Below, piece after piece: positions 1 through 7,959 of a stretch of 64,000 nt of DNA (position 1 is the first letter of the stretch; each line of letters begins with the position of its first letter). The position numbers and the translations under genes were made by a program. The notes below the pieces were generated by a model. The model was not told the DNA's origin and did no database searches. It saw nothing but the letters and a program-made list of their open reading frames with translations. Origin of the DNA: DASSUW01 sp963806395 (GTDB lineage: Bacteria > Actinomycetota > Thermoleophilia > Solirubrobacterales > Solirubrobacteraceae); the NCBI GenBank assembly GCA_963806395.1, contig CAWDYI010000020.1, positions 62,001 through 126,000 of the forward strand, in the 5' to 3' direction.

Positions 1-729
1 GTCGTGCGGCAGCTGGCAGTCCGGCCCGACCCCCGTCGGTCCGAGGATGTACGACGACACGTAGAGCAGCACGCGGTCGCCGTCCGGCACCAGCGTATGG
101 GTGTGCGAGCCGCAGTCCGTCTCCACCGACTTGATGTAGCGCGGGTTGGTCACGTCGGAGACGTCGAAGATCTTGATGCCCTCCCACGCGGTCGGGTCGG
201 TCACCGGCTTCGCCACGCTCTGGCAGCTGTCGTCGCTGCGGCTGCTGTCCGTGGACAGGAAGAGGAGGTTGTTCCAGACCGAGATGTCGTTCTGCGAGCC
301 GGGACAGAGGACCTGGCTCACGATCTGCGGCGCCGACGGATTGGAGACGTCGGTGATCTGGAACCCGGCGTAGTTGCCCTGGAATGCGTACCGCCCCGAG
401 AACGCGAGGTCCGAGTTGAAGTTCGACGTCCCGGCGTGCGCGCCGGTCTTCGGGAGGTTGGTGACCAGGCGGAGGTTGCGGCCGTCCGTCTCACCCGGGC
501 CGAGCGTCGCGCCGGACGTGTCGTAGCGCGCGGCCACGCTCGCCGGCGTGCAGGTCCCGTCGCCGCCGGTGAAGGCCTGATCCGTCAACGGGATCACGGC
601 GGCCCACGCGGCGGCGCCGCTGAGGCACTCCTCCGGGTGGGCGTTCGCCGCGGGCGCGGCGAACGCCAGCACGGCGAGGCAGGCGAAGACAGGACCGCCG
701 ACGCGCGCCCATCGTCCACGACTGAGCAT
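1..729 (-). CDS. Secreted LVIVD-repeat protein (3' end off the window)
   Basis: 243 codons are visible and the frame is still open at base 1, so the C-terminus is missing. The start ATG at 729 has an AAGGAG Shine-Dalgarno about 8 nt upstream. Residues 1-30 form a signal peptide (basic n-region, Ala/Leu/Val core, AxA-type cleavage before HPEE), so the protein is probably exported. The rest has repeated segments of the type LAFSGRYAF..GNYAGFQITDVSNP and IKIFDVSDVTNPRYI. These match the beta-propeller-like LVIVD repeat (aligned V/I-D-V-S-x-P). Such proteins are abundant in actinobacteria and have no established biochemical function. A weak promoter (TTGCTT at 836-841, 18-bp spacer, TAGGGT at 812-817) lies upstream. 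The family call is fairly sure; the role is unknown. Confidence 0.8.
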   Translation of the reverse strand, partial: MLSRGRWARVGGPVFACLAVLAFAAPAANAHPEECLSGAAAWAAVIPLTDQAFTGGDGTCTPASVAARYDTSGATLGPGETDGRNLRLVTNLPKTGAHAGTSNFNSDLAFSGRYAFQGNYAGFQITDVSNPSAPQIVSQVLCPGSQNDISVWNNLLFLSTDSSRSDDSCQSVAKPVTDPTAWEGIKIFDVSDVTNPRYIKSVETDCGSHTHTLVPDGDRVLLYVSSYILGPTGVGPDCQLPHD

Positions 730-854
730 GTCTGCAACTCCTTTTGTTCAGCGCGCCCGCCGCCGCCGGCGCTGACGCTCCGCGCGGCCCCTTGGCCGCG
801 CCACCGGCGCAACCCTAAGCCGCGGCGGCGCGTGAAAGCAAGCGTCCGTTCGTC

Positions 855-1334
855 TCACGGCAGCGGGAGGCCGACCGCGGCGTTCTCCTCGGGCGTGGCG
901 TTCCAGTATCCGTAGCGCTCGGAGGTCGCTAGGAAGTGCAGGAGCGGGTCGCCGCCGGCCGGTGGCGAGGCGACCTCGCGGAAGAACCGGCCGATCCGGC
1001 TGGTGGTGGTGACGATCATCACGGCCGGCTCGCTCGAGCGGTTGCGGAACGCGTGCTTCGCGCATCCGGGGACGTGGAAGACGTCGCCCGGGCGGATCTG
1101 CTCCCACCTGAATCCGGCGTCGGTGTGCACGAGGCCCTCGGGCGAGCCCGTGACCTCGAAGAACGTCTCGGGGTCCGCGTGGGTGTGCATCGGCACGACC
1201 GCCCCCGGCGGGATCGTGCCGCGTATCACCAGCGGCGCGTCCGCCTCGTCCGGGGAGGTCAGGAACTGGATCGTCGGGCCGAGGACCCCGATCGTCTCGG
1301 CTGCGTCGGGGTCCACGAGGTGCGCGGTCCTCAT
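855..1334 (-). CDS. Cupin-domain protein
   Basis: 159 aa. A single conserved beta-barrel cupin: motif 1 is around residues 45-65 (PMHTHADPETFFEVTGS, His-x-His plus Glu) and motif 2 around 85-100 (GDVFHVPGCAKHAFRN), which would bind one metal. The start ATG overlaps the upstream methyltransferase stop as ATGA, so the two are co-transcribed and probably translationally coupled. Substrate cannot be deduced. Small cupins of this kind include dioxygenases, isomerases and sensors. Downstream (732-852) is a non-coding gap before the LVIVD gene. Confidence 0.8.
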   Translation of the reverse strand: MRTAHLVDPDAAETIGVLGPTIQFLTSPDEADAPLVIRGTIPPGAVVPMHTHADPETFFEVTGSPEGLVHTDAGFRWEQIRPGDVFHVPGCAKHAFRNRSSEPAVMIVTTTSRIGRFFREVASPPAGGDPLLHFLATSERYGYWNATPEENAAVGLPLP

Positions 1335-2170
1335 GCCGTCACCGGCTTCCGCTTCCACGTCCCGATCAGCAGCGGCCACAGCGCGGCGTGCCCATCCGCT
1401 CCGGCGGTCTCGCGAGCGAACTCGTCGAACCAGCGGGCGCTGCGCTCCTTCGTGGTGAGACCGAGCTCGAGCGCGGCCGGCAGCACGCTGCGGTAGACCG
1501 CCTCGTACATCGGCGCGAGCGTCGGAAGCGTGCCCACCCACGCACCGGCGTCCATCCCGTCGGGCGCGCCGATGCCCGCCTGGGCATGCAGCGCCGGCAG
1601 ATGGAGCCCCGGGCGGATGTCGCGGCCGCCGTGCCGGAAGACGTCGAGCACGACGCGCCTGAACTCGTCGACCGTCGCGAGCGCGGGCGCGACCTCGCTC
1701 ATCACGAGGTCGTAGTCCTGCACGACCAGGCGGCCGCCGGGTGCCACCCACGCCCATAGCCGGCGCAGCGTGGCCGCCGGGTCGTCGGTGTACAGCAGCA
1801 GCAGCCGCGCGAACACGAGGTCGAACGGCGCGCCGGGAATCGTCTCGTCGGTCTCGGCGTCGATCGCCTCGAAGGTGCACTGGCGGTGACCGGCGGCGTG
1901 CAGCATGTCGATGGCCTGGGCCCCGAGCGTCGCGTCGATGTCGATCCCGGTGACGTGCCCGCCAGGACCGACGCGCTCGGCCATCAGGCGCATCGTCTCG
2001 CCCGGGCCGCAGCCGACATCGAGGCAGCGGGTGCCGGGGGCGAGTCCGGCGTGGTCGAGCAGGCTTGCGGTCTCGGGCTCCCAGATGCGGGCCTGGTCCC
2101 GGAGCCGCTCGTACTCGGAGGGACTGCGCCCGAGCACGTAGGAGGCGGATGTTGAGGCTGTAGTGGTCAC
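1331..2170 (-). CDS. Class I SAM-dependent methyltransferase
   Basis: 279 aa from a GTG at 2170. The frame is open to an ATG at 2251, but homology-like sequence begins only after this GTG. SAM motif I is CLDVGCGPGET, followed by the acidic ribose-binding residue in GIDID and motif IV-like FDLVFARLLLLY. The fold is the UbiE/Coq5-like methyltransferase superfamily; the acceptor is unknown. It is transcribed divergently from a LuxR regulator starting at 2299 and is overlapped by the cupin gene downstream. The pair may be a LuxR-controlled operon (inference). The start is the least certain part. Confidence 0.8.
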   Translation of the reverse strand: MTTTASTSASYVLGRSPSEYERLRDQARIWEPETASLLDHAGLAPGTRCLDVGCGPGETMRLMAERVGPGGHVTGIDIDATLGAQAIDMLHAAGHRQCTFEAIDAETDETIPGAPFDLVFARLLLLYTDDPAATLRRLWAWVAPGGRLVVQDYDLVMSEVAPALATVDEFRRVVLDVFRHGGRDIRPGLHLPALHAQAGIGAPDGMDAGAWVGTLPTLAPMYEAVYRSVLPAALELGLTTKERSARWFDEFARETAGADGHAALWPLLIGTWKRKPVTA

Positions 2171-2298
2171 CCCGCCAGCGTGCGCGGCCGGCTCCGTCGC
2201 GGCAAGGCCGCGTTTGAGGGGTCCTCGCCGATCGCTCGACACCCCGCACATGAGGGGGTTGCGTGGCGCGAGCCGTGTGGCACCCTAAGAGGGCTGGC

Positions 2299-3441
2299 AT
2301 GCCGGTTAGTACCGTCGCGCGTCATCGGGAGGAATTGATCACGCGGGCCGTTGAGGCCGGCAGCGTCCGCGCGCTGTTCGCCGCGGCCTCCGAGCGGCTC
2401 CGCCGGCTCGTCCCGTTCGACGCCGCCGTGTGGCTCGCCACCGATCCCGCCACCAACCTGCCGACGGCGCCGACGCGGTCGGAGAACATGCTCCGCTTCG
2501 GTGGCCGCGGCGCATGCCTGCGCATCTGGGAGCTCGAGTTCCTCGTCGACGACGTCAACCTGTACCGCGACCTCGCCGGCGCCACCTCACCGGCGAGCGG
2601 CCTGCGGATCGCGACCGGCGACCGGCCGGCCCGCAGCGCCCGCTATCGCGAGATCCTGCGCCCGCACGGGTTCGACGACGAGCTGCGCGCGGTGCTGCGG
2701 GTCGACGGCAGCGGGTGGGCGTCGGTCGGCCTCTACCGTGAGCAGGGCCGCCCGGCGTTCGACGCCGGCGAGGCCGAGCTGGTGGCGAGCCTGTCGGCCC
2801 CGCTCGCCGCGGCCGTGCGCGAGCACGCCCGCCGCACGGGCCGGCCGGCCGGGGCGGCCGAAGTCCGAGGGCCCGGCCTGATGGTGTTCGCTCCGGACGG
2901 CGAGCTGACCGCGATGAACGACGACGCGCGGGCGTGGCTGGACGAGCTGCCGTGTGAGCTCGAGGAGCAGTCGGCGTTCGGCATCCGGCTGCCGATCATG
3001 GTCGCGAGCACTGTTATGCGCGCGCGAGCGATCGCCGAGCAGCGTGATCGCGGGACCGCGCGGGCGCGCATGCGGTCAAGCGCGTCAGGCCGGTGGCTGG
3101 TGTGCCACGCGTCCAGCCTGCGCGCCTCGGACGGGACGGTCGGGGACACCGCGCTCGTGATCGAGCCCGCCAAGGCCTCGGAGGTCGCGCCGATCATCGT
3201 GCAGGCCTACGAGCTGTCCCCGCGCGAGCAGGAGATCACGCAGCTGATCGCGCAGGGCCTCGGCACCGCCGACCTGGCGAGCCGGCTGTTCCTCTCCACG
3301 CACACCGTGCGCGACTACGTGAAGGCGATCTTCGAGAAGGTCAAGGTCTCCAGCCGCGGCGAGCTGGTGGCGAAGCTGTTCGCCGAGCACTACGCGCCGG
3401 TCCATCTCGACCCGACCCAGCACGACCGGACCGGCACGTAG
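2299..3441 (+). CDS. LuxR-family transcriptional regulator
   Basis: 380 aa. ATG 2299 is chosen because AGAGGG lies 6 nt upstream; an in-frame GTG at 2263 has no such signal. The N-terminal part (about residues 1-180) looks GAF-like. The C-terminus (about 304-365) is a clear LuxR/GerE helix-turn-helix beginning LSPREQEITQLIAQG, with the recognition-helix stretch LFLSTHTVRDYVKAIFEK. There is no receiver domain or P-loop, so it is neither a NarL-type response regulator nor a LAL protein. It is divergent from the methyltransferase-cupin pair across 128 bp and is the obvious candidate regulator of it (inference). Confidence 0.88.
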   Translation: MPVSTVARHREELITRAVEAGSVRALFAAASERLRRLVPFDAAVWLATDPATNLPTAPTRSENMLRFGGRGACLRIWELEFLVDDVNLYRDLAGATSPASGLRIATGDRPARSARYREILRPHGFDDELRAVLRVDGSGWASVGLYREQGRPAFDAGEAELVASLSAPLAAAVREHARRTGRPAGAAEVRGPGLMVFAPDGELTAMNDDARAWLDELPCELEEQSAFGIRLPIMVASTVMRARAIAEQRDRGTARARMRSSASGRWLVCHASSLRASDGTVGDTALVIEPAKASEVAPIIVQAYELSPREQEITQLIAQGLGTADLASRLFLSTHTVRDYVKAIFEKVKVSSRGELVAKLFAEHYAPVHLDPTQHDRTGT

Positions 3442-3447
3442 CACCGC

Positions 3448-4218
3448 TCAGAGCGAGCGCTGGTAGGCCGAGAACGCGCGCGTGGCGAGCATCGCGCACA
3501 CCAGCGCGAGGCCGGCGAGCAGGCCGACGCGGCCGGCGACCAGGCCCCAGTCGATCTCCTGCATCGCCGCGGAGCGACCGGCCTCGACCGCCCAGTTGAC
3601 GGGGTTGAACTTCGCGACGGTGCCGATCCAGCCGGGGACGAGGCTCTGCTGCATCAGCGCGGTCGACAGGAACGTGAGCGGCAGCAGCACGAACGTGACG
3701 GCGCCGATCAGCGCCTCACGCTGGCGCGCGAGCACGGCGATCGCGTTGGACAGCGACGCGAACGCCGCGCCGAGCAGCGCGGCGACGAGGATCAGCACGA
3801 GCACACCGCCGACGCCGCCGACGTAGTCGGCGCCGAGCGCGAGCGCGAGCAGGACGATCACCACGGTCTGGATCACGATCGTCAGCACCGCGTAGACCAC
3901 GCTCCCCGCGTTCAGCGCGCCGCGCCACACCGGCGCGACCAGCATGCGGTCCATCACGCCGCTCTGGATGTCCTCGATGAAGGCCATTCCGGTCCACCCC
4001 GCGGAGGACACGGCGAGCATCACGACGATCCCGGGGGTGAGGAAGTCGATGTACGAGCCGTCGAAGCCGGGGATCTGCGTGACCGCCTCCAGCAGCGCTC
4101 CGAACAGCAGCAGCCAGATGATCGGTTGCATCAGCGCCATGCCGAGGTACGCGGGGTTGCGCACGAACACGCGCACGCCGCGCAACGCCACCTGCCAGGT
4201 CTGTCGCAGGGCGGTCAT
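3448..4218 (-). CDS. ABC-2 type exporter permease (DrrB-like)
   Basis: 256 aa integral membrane protein with about six hydrophobic segments and the ABC-2 signature region near residues 60-100 (TPGIVVMLAVSSAGWTGM, then DIQSGVMDRMLVAPV). It would pair with the ATPase encoded immediately upstream to export drugs or lipids. Its ATG overlaps the ATPase stop as ATGA, so they form one operon. A MarR regulator divergent from the ATPase suggests control by an exported or toxic ligand. Substrate unknown. Confidence 0.88.
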   Translation of the reverse strand: MTALRQTWQVALRGVRVFVRNPAYLGMALMQPIIWLLLFGALLEAVTQIPGFDGSYIDFLTPGIVVMLAVSSAGWTGMAFIEDIQSGVMDRMLVAPVWRGALNAGSVVYAVLTIVIQTVVIVLLALALGADYVGGVGGVLVLILVAALLGAAFASLSNAIAVLARQREALIGAVTFVLLPLTFLSTALMQQSLVPGWIGTVAKFNPVNWAVEAGRSAAMQEIDWGLVAGRVGLLAGLALVCAMLATRAFSAYQRSL

Positions 4219-5189
4219 GCCGCAACCTCCTCGAGCTCGGTCTTCGGTGTGTGGAACGTCCGCCCGGCGTGCCGCAGGTAGACGTCGTCCAGCGACGGGC
4301 GGGCGAGCGTGACCGACATCGCCGTCACGCCGTGCGCCTCGAGTGCGGCCAGCACGGCCGGGATCGCTGCGCTGCCGTCGTGTGCGCGGGCGCGCAGCGT
4401 GTGGCCGTCGAGCTGGACATCTTCGACGTCGGTGACGCGGCCGAGTGCGACACGCGCGCCGGCGACCTCCGGGTCCGCGAGCTCGATCTGGATCGTGTCG
4501 CCGTCGAGCTCGCGCTTGAGCTGGTCGGGTGTGCCTTCCGCGACGACCCGTCCGCGATCGACGATCGCGAGCCGCGAGGCGAGCCGGTCGGCCTCCTCGA
4601 GATGGTGGGTGGTGAGCAGGATCGTCATCCGCTCCTCGGCGGCCAGACGCTCTACCTCGCGCCACATCTCCACTCGCGCCTCGGGGTCGAGCCCGGTCGT
4701 GGGCTCATCCAGGAACAGCACCTGGGGCCGGTGCAGCAGACCCATCGCGATGTCGAGCCGGCGCTGCATGCCGCCGGAGTAGGTTCTCGCCTTGCGATCG
4801 GCGGCCTCGGCCAGGCCGAAGCGCTCGAGCGCCTGCGCGACGCGCTGCCTCAGCTCGCGCCCGGTGATCCCGTAGAACTCGCCGCTGAGCACCAGGTTCT
4901 CGCGCCCCGTCGCCTCCGGGTCCGCGCCGTGCTTCTGTGCCACCACGCCGATCGCGTGGCGCACGCGCACCGGCTCCGCGAGCACGTCGATCCCGGCCAC
5001 GCGCGCGCTCCCGCTGTCAGGCCGCGACAGGGTCGACAGCACCCGCACGGTCGTGGATTTCCCGGCGCCGTTCGGCCCGAGGATGCCGAAGATCGTCGCC
5101 GATTCGACGGATAGGCTCAGCCCGTCGAGCGCCGTCACGGCGGGCCCGTACGTCTTCCTCAGATCATTCGCTTCGATTGCAACATCCAT
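4215..5189 (-). CDS. ABC exporter ATP-binding protein (DrrA-like)
   Basis: 324 aa. Start ATG 5189 is preceded by GGAG 8 nt upstream. Walker A GPNGAGKST is near residue 42, the signature YSGGMQRRLDIAMG near 140, Walker B VLFLDEPTTGLDPEA near 160, and the H-loop TTHHLEEA follows. A C-terminal region of about 100 aa, typical of DrrA-type drug-resistance ATPases, is present. It overlaps the permease by 4 nt. The 72-bp gap to the MarR gene contains an inverted repeat (5233-5245). The family call is firm; the cargo is unknown. Confidence 0.92.
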   Translation of the reverse strand: MDVAIEANDLRKTYGPAVTALDGLSLSVESATIFGILGPNGAGKSTTVRVLSTLSRPDSGSARVAGIDVLAEPVRVRHAIGVVAQKHGADPEATGRENLVLSGEFYGITGRELRQRVAQALERFGLAEAADRKARTYSGGMQRRLDIAMGLLHRPQVLFLDEPTTGLDPEARVEMWREVERLAAEERMTILLTTHHLEEADRLASRLAIVDRGRVVAEGTPDQLKRELDGDTIQIELADPEVAGARVALGRVTDVEDVQLDGHTLRARAHDGSAAIPAVLAALEAHGVTAMSVTLARPSLDDVYLRHAGRTFHTPKTELEEVAA

Positions 5190-5232
5190 CTGGTGCTCTC
5201 CGAGTCCGGTCAACGCGGTATTGTCTCTGTCG

Positions 5233-5245
5233 TAAAGTATCTTTA
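5233..5245. promoter_or_regulatory. Candidate MarR operator (inverted repeat)
   Basis: TAAAG-TAT-CTTTA, with perfect 5-bp arms, lies in an unusually AT-rich patch between the divergent ABC exporter and MarR genes. A direct repeat AGAGATAAG also occurs at 5252-5260 and 5268-5276, spanning the MarR start. Position and symmetry suit MarR autoregulation; binding is inferred. Confidence 0.45.
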
Positions 5246-5261
5246 GCGTAGAGAGATAAGA

Positions 5262-5735
5262 GTGTCAAGAGATAAGCGGCAGGTGTTCGAGGAGTTGATC
5301 GGCGAGATCCAGCGCTCGCAGCTCGCCACCGACCGCTTCGACCAGGCAGTGGCCGACGCGGCCGGCCTGAACCGGACCGACATGCGCTGCCTCGACGTCC
5401 TCGGGCGCGAGGGCCCGGTGACCGCCGGCCGGCTCGCGGAGGCGACGGGCCTCACGAGCGGGGCGATGACAACCGCACTCGATCGGCTCGAGCGCGCGGG
5501 GTTCGCGCGTCGGACGCGCGACAGCACGGACCGCCGGCGCGTGCTCGTCGAGATGACGCCGGAGGCGCAGCGCCAGGCGGCGGCCTTCTATGCCCCGCAC
5601 ATGGCGCACTCCGAGCGGCTGTACCAGCGCTATGACGAGCAGCAGCTCGAGCTACTGCTCGAGTTCGTGCGCGAAGGGCGCGAGCTCAACGAGCTCCACG
5701 CGGAGCGACTCGAGCAGCAGAACCGAGCGCGCTAG
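5262..5735 (+). CDS. MarR-family transcriptional regulator
   Basis: 157 aa from GTG 5262. The winged helix-turn-helix runs from about residue 45 to 105 (GPVTAGRLAEATGLTSGAMT, wing tip RDSTDRRRVLVEM), flanked by dimerisation helices. It is divergent from the ABC exporter and probably represses it in response to a ligand (inference from arrangement). Its stop overlaps the convergent small gene by 4 nt. Confidence 0.9.
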   Translation: MSRDKRQVFEELIGEIQRSQLATDRFDQAVADAAGLNRTDMRCLDVLGREGPVTAGRLAEATGLTSGAMTTALDRLERAGFARRTRDSTDRRRVLVEMTPEAQRQAAAFYAPHMAHSERLYQRYDEQQLELLLEFVREGRELNELHAERLEQQNRAR

Positions 5736-5962
5736 GCCTTCTTCTTCTGCTTGTTCTTTCGCCCCTCGTGGTACATCTCGGTGAGGGGGCCGGCCACAGC
5801 GCGGTCGGCGTTCTCGCCGACCGACACGGTGGGCTGTTCCTTCCGTGCCTCGTGAGCCCGCTCCGAGCTGTCGCCGGGCGGCGGAGGCCGCCTGAGCAAC
5901 CGTCGGACCCAACCGGGGATGATGTGAACCTCGCCGCCCCACTGCTCAGGTTGGCGCGACAT
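5732..5962 (-). CDS. Small basic hypothetical protein
   Basis: 76 aa, no recognised domain. The start ATG 5962 has a good AAAGGAG Shine-Dalgarno 7 nt upstream, which argues that this is a real gene. The sequence has a WVRRLLRRPPPP stretch near residues 18-30, a charged middle and a lysine-rich C-terminus (GRKNKQKKKA). No signal peptide or membrane segment. It is convergent with the MarR gene and divergent from infA. Function unknown. Confidence 0.6.
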   Translation of the reverse strand: MSRQPEQWGGEVHIIPGWVRRLLRRPPPPGDSSERAHEARKEQPTVSVGENADRAVAGPLTEMYHEGRKNKQKKKA

Positions 5963-6163
5963 GCGGTGCTCCTTTCCGTTGAACGCACACTACGCCGGTT
6001 CTCCGTTCAAACGCAACGCCAGCGGCTACCATGGAGGGAGCGCGCGAGACCCCGGCGCCGCCGCCTTTGGCGCCATCCGGGCTTGCGTCCAAAGACTTCG
6101 AGCGCCCGCCGCGTCCCAGCGGCTGCCTGAGCGCTCGTCCCATCGAAATCGGAGGTGACAGCC

Positions 6164-6382
6164 ATGGCCGTCGAAGAGAAGCTTGCCCTGGAGGGTGTGG
6201 TCGAGGAGTCCCTGCCCAACCTGATGTTCCGTGTGACGCTCGACAACGGGCATTCCGTGCTCGCCCACATGGCCGGCCGCATGCGCCGTGCCCGCATCCG
6301 CGTGAACCCGGGCGACAAGGTCCGCGTCGAGGTCTCGCCGTACGACCTCAGCCGCGCGCGGCTGATCTACAGGCTCAAGTAA
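6164..6382 (+). CDS. infA: Translation initiation factor IF-1
   Basis: 72 aa, the usual IF-1 length. ATG 6164 follows a near-ideal Shine-Dalgarno, GGAGGTGA at 6151-6158. The S1/OB fold is evident: EGVVEESLPNLMFRVTLDNG, then AHMAGRMRRARIRVNPGDKV, and the SPYDLSRARLIYR C-terminus. IF-1 binds the 30S A site during initiation. In most actinobacteria infA sits in the ribosomal-protein (spc/alpha) region; here it stands alone among unrelated genes, so it may be a second copy or a relocated one. The upstream 5963-6163 gap shows no other gene. Confidence 0.96.
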   Translation: MAVEEKLALEGVVEESLPNLMFRVTLDNGHSVLAHMAGRMRRARIRVNPGDKVRVEVSPYDLSRARLIYRLK

Positions 6383-6426
6383 CTAAGGCGCTCGCCCGAG
6401 CTTGCGACGGCGAGTAAGCCGCACGC

Positions 6427-7233
6427 CTACTTGAACGCGCGCGCGATCAGCGCGTCGAAGGCGCGGTCCGGCAGCAGCCGGGCCAGCGTCGCCTGGACCT
6501 TCGCCTCGCGCCCCACCACGTAGCGGGTGCGCGGGCGGCGCGCCGTGATCGCGCGGCCGACGACGTCGGCGACCGCCTGCGGCGGCAGCCCGTGGCGCGA
6601 CATCTCCTCCGCCTGCCGGCTCACGCTGGCGATCAGGCCGCTGTAGCGCCGGCGGGTCTCCTCCGGCATCTCGTCGATCACGCGGCCGGCGTCCTGCAGG
6701 CCCTTGTCCCAGATCGGCGTGGCGATGCCGCCCGGCTCCACGGACACCACACGCACGCCGAACTGCGCCACCTCTCGCCGCAGCGCATCCGTCATCGCCT
6801 CGAGCGCGAACTTCGAGGCGGCGTACGGCCCGAACAGCGGCCCGGCGACGCGCCCGCCGATCGAGCTGAGATTGACCACGCGGCCGCGGGCGCGCAGGAG
6901 CGCGGGGAGCAGCGCTCGCGTGACCGCGACCTGGCCGAGCAGGTTGACCTCCATCTGGCGCCGCCACTCCTCGACCGGCACACCCTCGACCGGGCCGGTG
7001 ATCGCGATGCCCGCGTTGTTGACGAGCGCCGCGAGGTCGGTTCCGACGCGGCCGCCGAGGGCGGCGATGTCCTCCTCCGAGGTGACGTCGAGCCGCACCG
7101 GCGCGGTGCCGGGCGGCGCGTCTGACTCGGTCCGGACGCCGGCCAGCACCTCATAGCCGAGCCCGGACAGGTGGGTGGCGCAGGCGCGGCCGATTCCGGT
7201 CGAGGCGCCGGTGACCAGCGCGAGGGGTGCCAT
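6427..7233 (-). CDS. SDR-family oxidoreductase
   Basis: 268 aa classical short-chain dehydrogenase. Cofactor motif TGASTGIG is near the N-terminus, NNAG near residue 90, catalytic Ser in NLSSIGG near 138, and the YxxxK pair YAASK near 151. Substrate unknown; the retinol-dehydrogenase-like C-terminus fits a short-chain ketone or alcohol. ATG 7233 is preferred over GTG 7239 because TATCGT lies 7 nt upstream with no Shine-Dalgarno, the leaderless pattern seen elsewhere in the window. Only 23 bp separate it from the divergent zinc-ribbon gene. Confidence 0.9.
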   Translation of the reverse strand: MAPLALVTGASTGIGRACATHLSGLGYEVLAGVRTESDAPPGTAPVRLDVTSEEDIAALGGRVGTDLAALVNNAGIAITGPVEGVPVEEWRRQMEVNLLGQVAVTRALLPALLRARGRVVNLSSIGGRVAGPLFGPYAASKFALEAMTDALRREVAQFGVRVVSVEPGGIATPIWDKGLQDAGRVIDEMPEETRRRYSGLIASVSRQAEEMSRHGLPPQAVADVVGRAITARRPRTRYVVGREAKVQATLARLLPDRAFDALIARAFK

Positions 7234-7240
7234 CGCCACG

Positions 7241-7250
7241 ACGATACGCT
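7241..7250. promoter_or_regulatory. Face-to-face leaderless -10 elements
   Basis: The decamer ACGATACGCT reads as a -10 on both strands. On the minus strand TATCGT (7246-7241) is 7 nt before ATG 7233. On the plus strand TACGCT (7245-7250) is 6 nt before GTG 7257. Two divergent genes therefore appear to share one promoter patch with essentially no 5' UTR. Confidence 0.5.
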
Positions 7251-7256
7251 CTCGCG

Positions 7257-7577
7257 GTGGACCAGCCGCCCGTTCAGCGCGTGTGCCCGCACTGCGCGCG
7301 GATCTCCTACGAGGACGGCAGCCGGTGCCCGTACTGCGGCCGCGGCTTCCGCCGCAGCGGCCTGTTCGCCGTCGCCGCGATGCTCACCGTGTTCGCCGCG
7401 GTCGTGCTGGGCGGCATGTACCTGATGTTCGTCGCCGCCGGCAACGAGGTCGACCGGCAGCTCGACCGCGAGGTCAACCGCGTCGAGCAACGTCTCGAGC
7501 AGGACTTCGGCGCCATCCGCCGCGACGTCCGCGAGGAGCTCGACCGGCGCCTGCCCTCGCCGACGCCGAGCCCGTAG
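7257..7577 (+). CDS. Zinc-ribbon, single-TM hypothetical protein
   Basis: 106 aa from GTG 7257 (leaderless-type -10 TACGCT 6 nt upstream). The N-terminus has a two-CxxC zinc ribbon (CPHCARISYEDGSRCPYCG, residues about 10-28). One transmembrane helix follows (about 36-60), then a charged helical C-terminus rich in Glu/Arg with heptad character and a Pro-Ser-Thr tail. Function unknown; cytosolic ribbon with an external coiled stalk is the likely topology. Confidence 0.7.
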   Translation: MDQPPVQRVCPHCARISYEDGSRCPYCGRGFRRSGLFAVAAMLTVFAAVVLGGMYLMFVAAGNEVDRQLDREVNRVEQRLEQDFGAIRRDVREELDRRLPSPTPSP

Positions 7578-7581
7578 CCCG

Positions 7582-7959
7582 TCAGCGCGCCTGCGCCAGC
7601 GCCGGGCCGACCTGGCCCGGCGTGACGGTGACGAAGCGGGTGTCGGGGAAGCGGGCGGCGACGGGGGAGATCGCCACGGGGTGGTTGAGGCCGACGCCGA
7701 CGATGACGCTGTAGCCGCGGGCCGCGAACAGGTGGGTGACCGAGAGCTGCTCGGTCGCCGTGCGGGGGACGCGCAGCTGCGCCTCGCCACCGGCCCGCTT
7801 CACGGCGGACCGGGCTTCGGCGAGGACGGCGGGATCGCTGGCAGCAGCCGCGTCCACAACCACGACGACCCGCCGCTCTGGGGAGGCCGGAGCAGTCTGA
7901 ACGGCACCGAACACGGTGAGCGCCAGAAGCCCCGAGAGGAGGAGAGCACGAGTAGTCAT
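7582..7959 (-). CDS. Short secreted BMP/PnrA-like protein
   Basis: 125 aa with an N-terminal signal peptide (about 1-25). Residues about 75-110 (THLFAARGYSVIVGVG, then ARFPDTRFVTV) resemble the first lobe of basic membrane protein / PnrA-type nucleoside-binding lipoproteins. The family is usually over 300 aa, so this is only about a third of one, with no lipobox Cys. It may be a truncated relic or a distinct small family. The ATG has no Shine-Dalgarno and is embedded in a strong promoter with an operator-like palindrome (7955-7995). The role is a guess. Confidence 0.55.
   Translation of the reverse strand: MTTRALLLSGLLALTVFGAVQTAPASPERRVVVVVDAAAASDPAVLAEARSAVKRAGGEAQLRVPRTATEQLSVTHLFAARGYSVIVGVGLNHPVAISPVAARFPDTRFVTVTPGQVGPALAQAR

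Noticed and set aside
4..915. 303-aa open frame on the plus strand
   Set aside because: Arg/Val-rich antisense shadow of the secreted LVIVD gene and of the cupin gene end; the minus-strand frame has a signal peptide, Shine-Dalgarno and family motifs.
5976..6010. CGTTGAACG / CGTTCAAACG as an operator upstream of infA
   Set aside because: Not a true inverted repeat once the extra A is counted, and no regulator is adjacent.
6391..6414. Terminator after infA (CTCGCC and GGCGAG arms)
   Set aside because: Six-bp stem with a 12-nt loop and no T-run; too weak to call.
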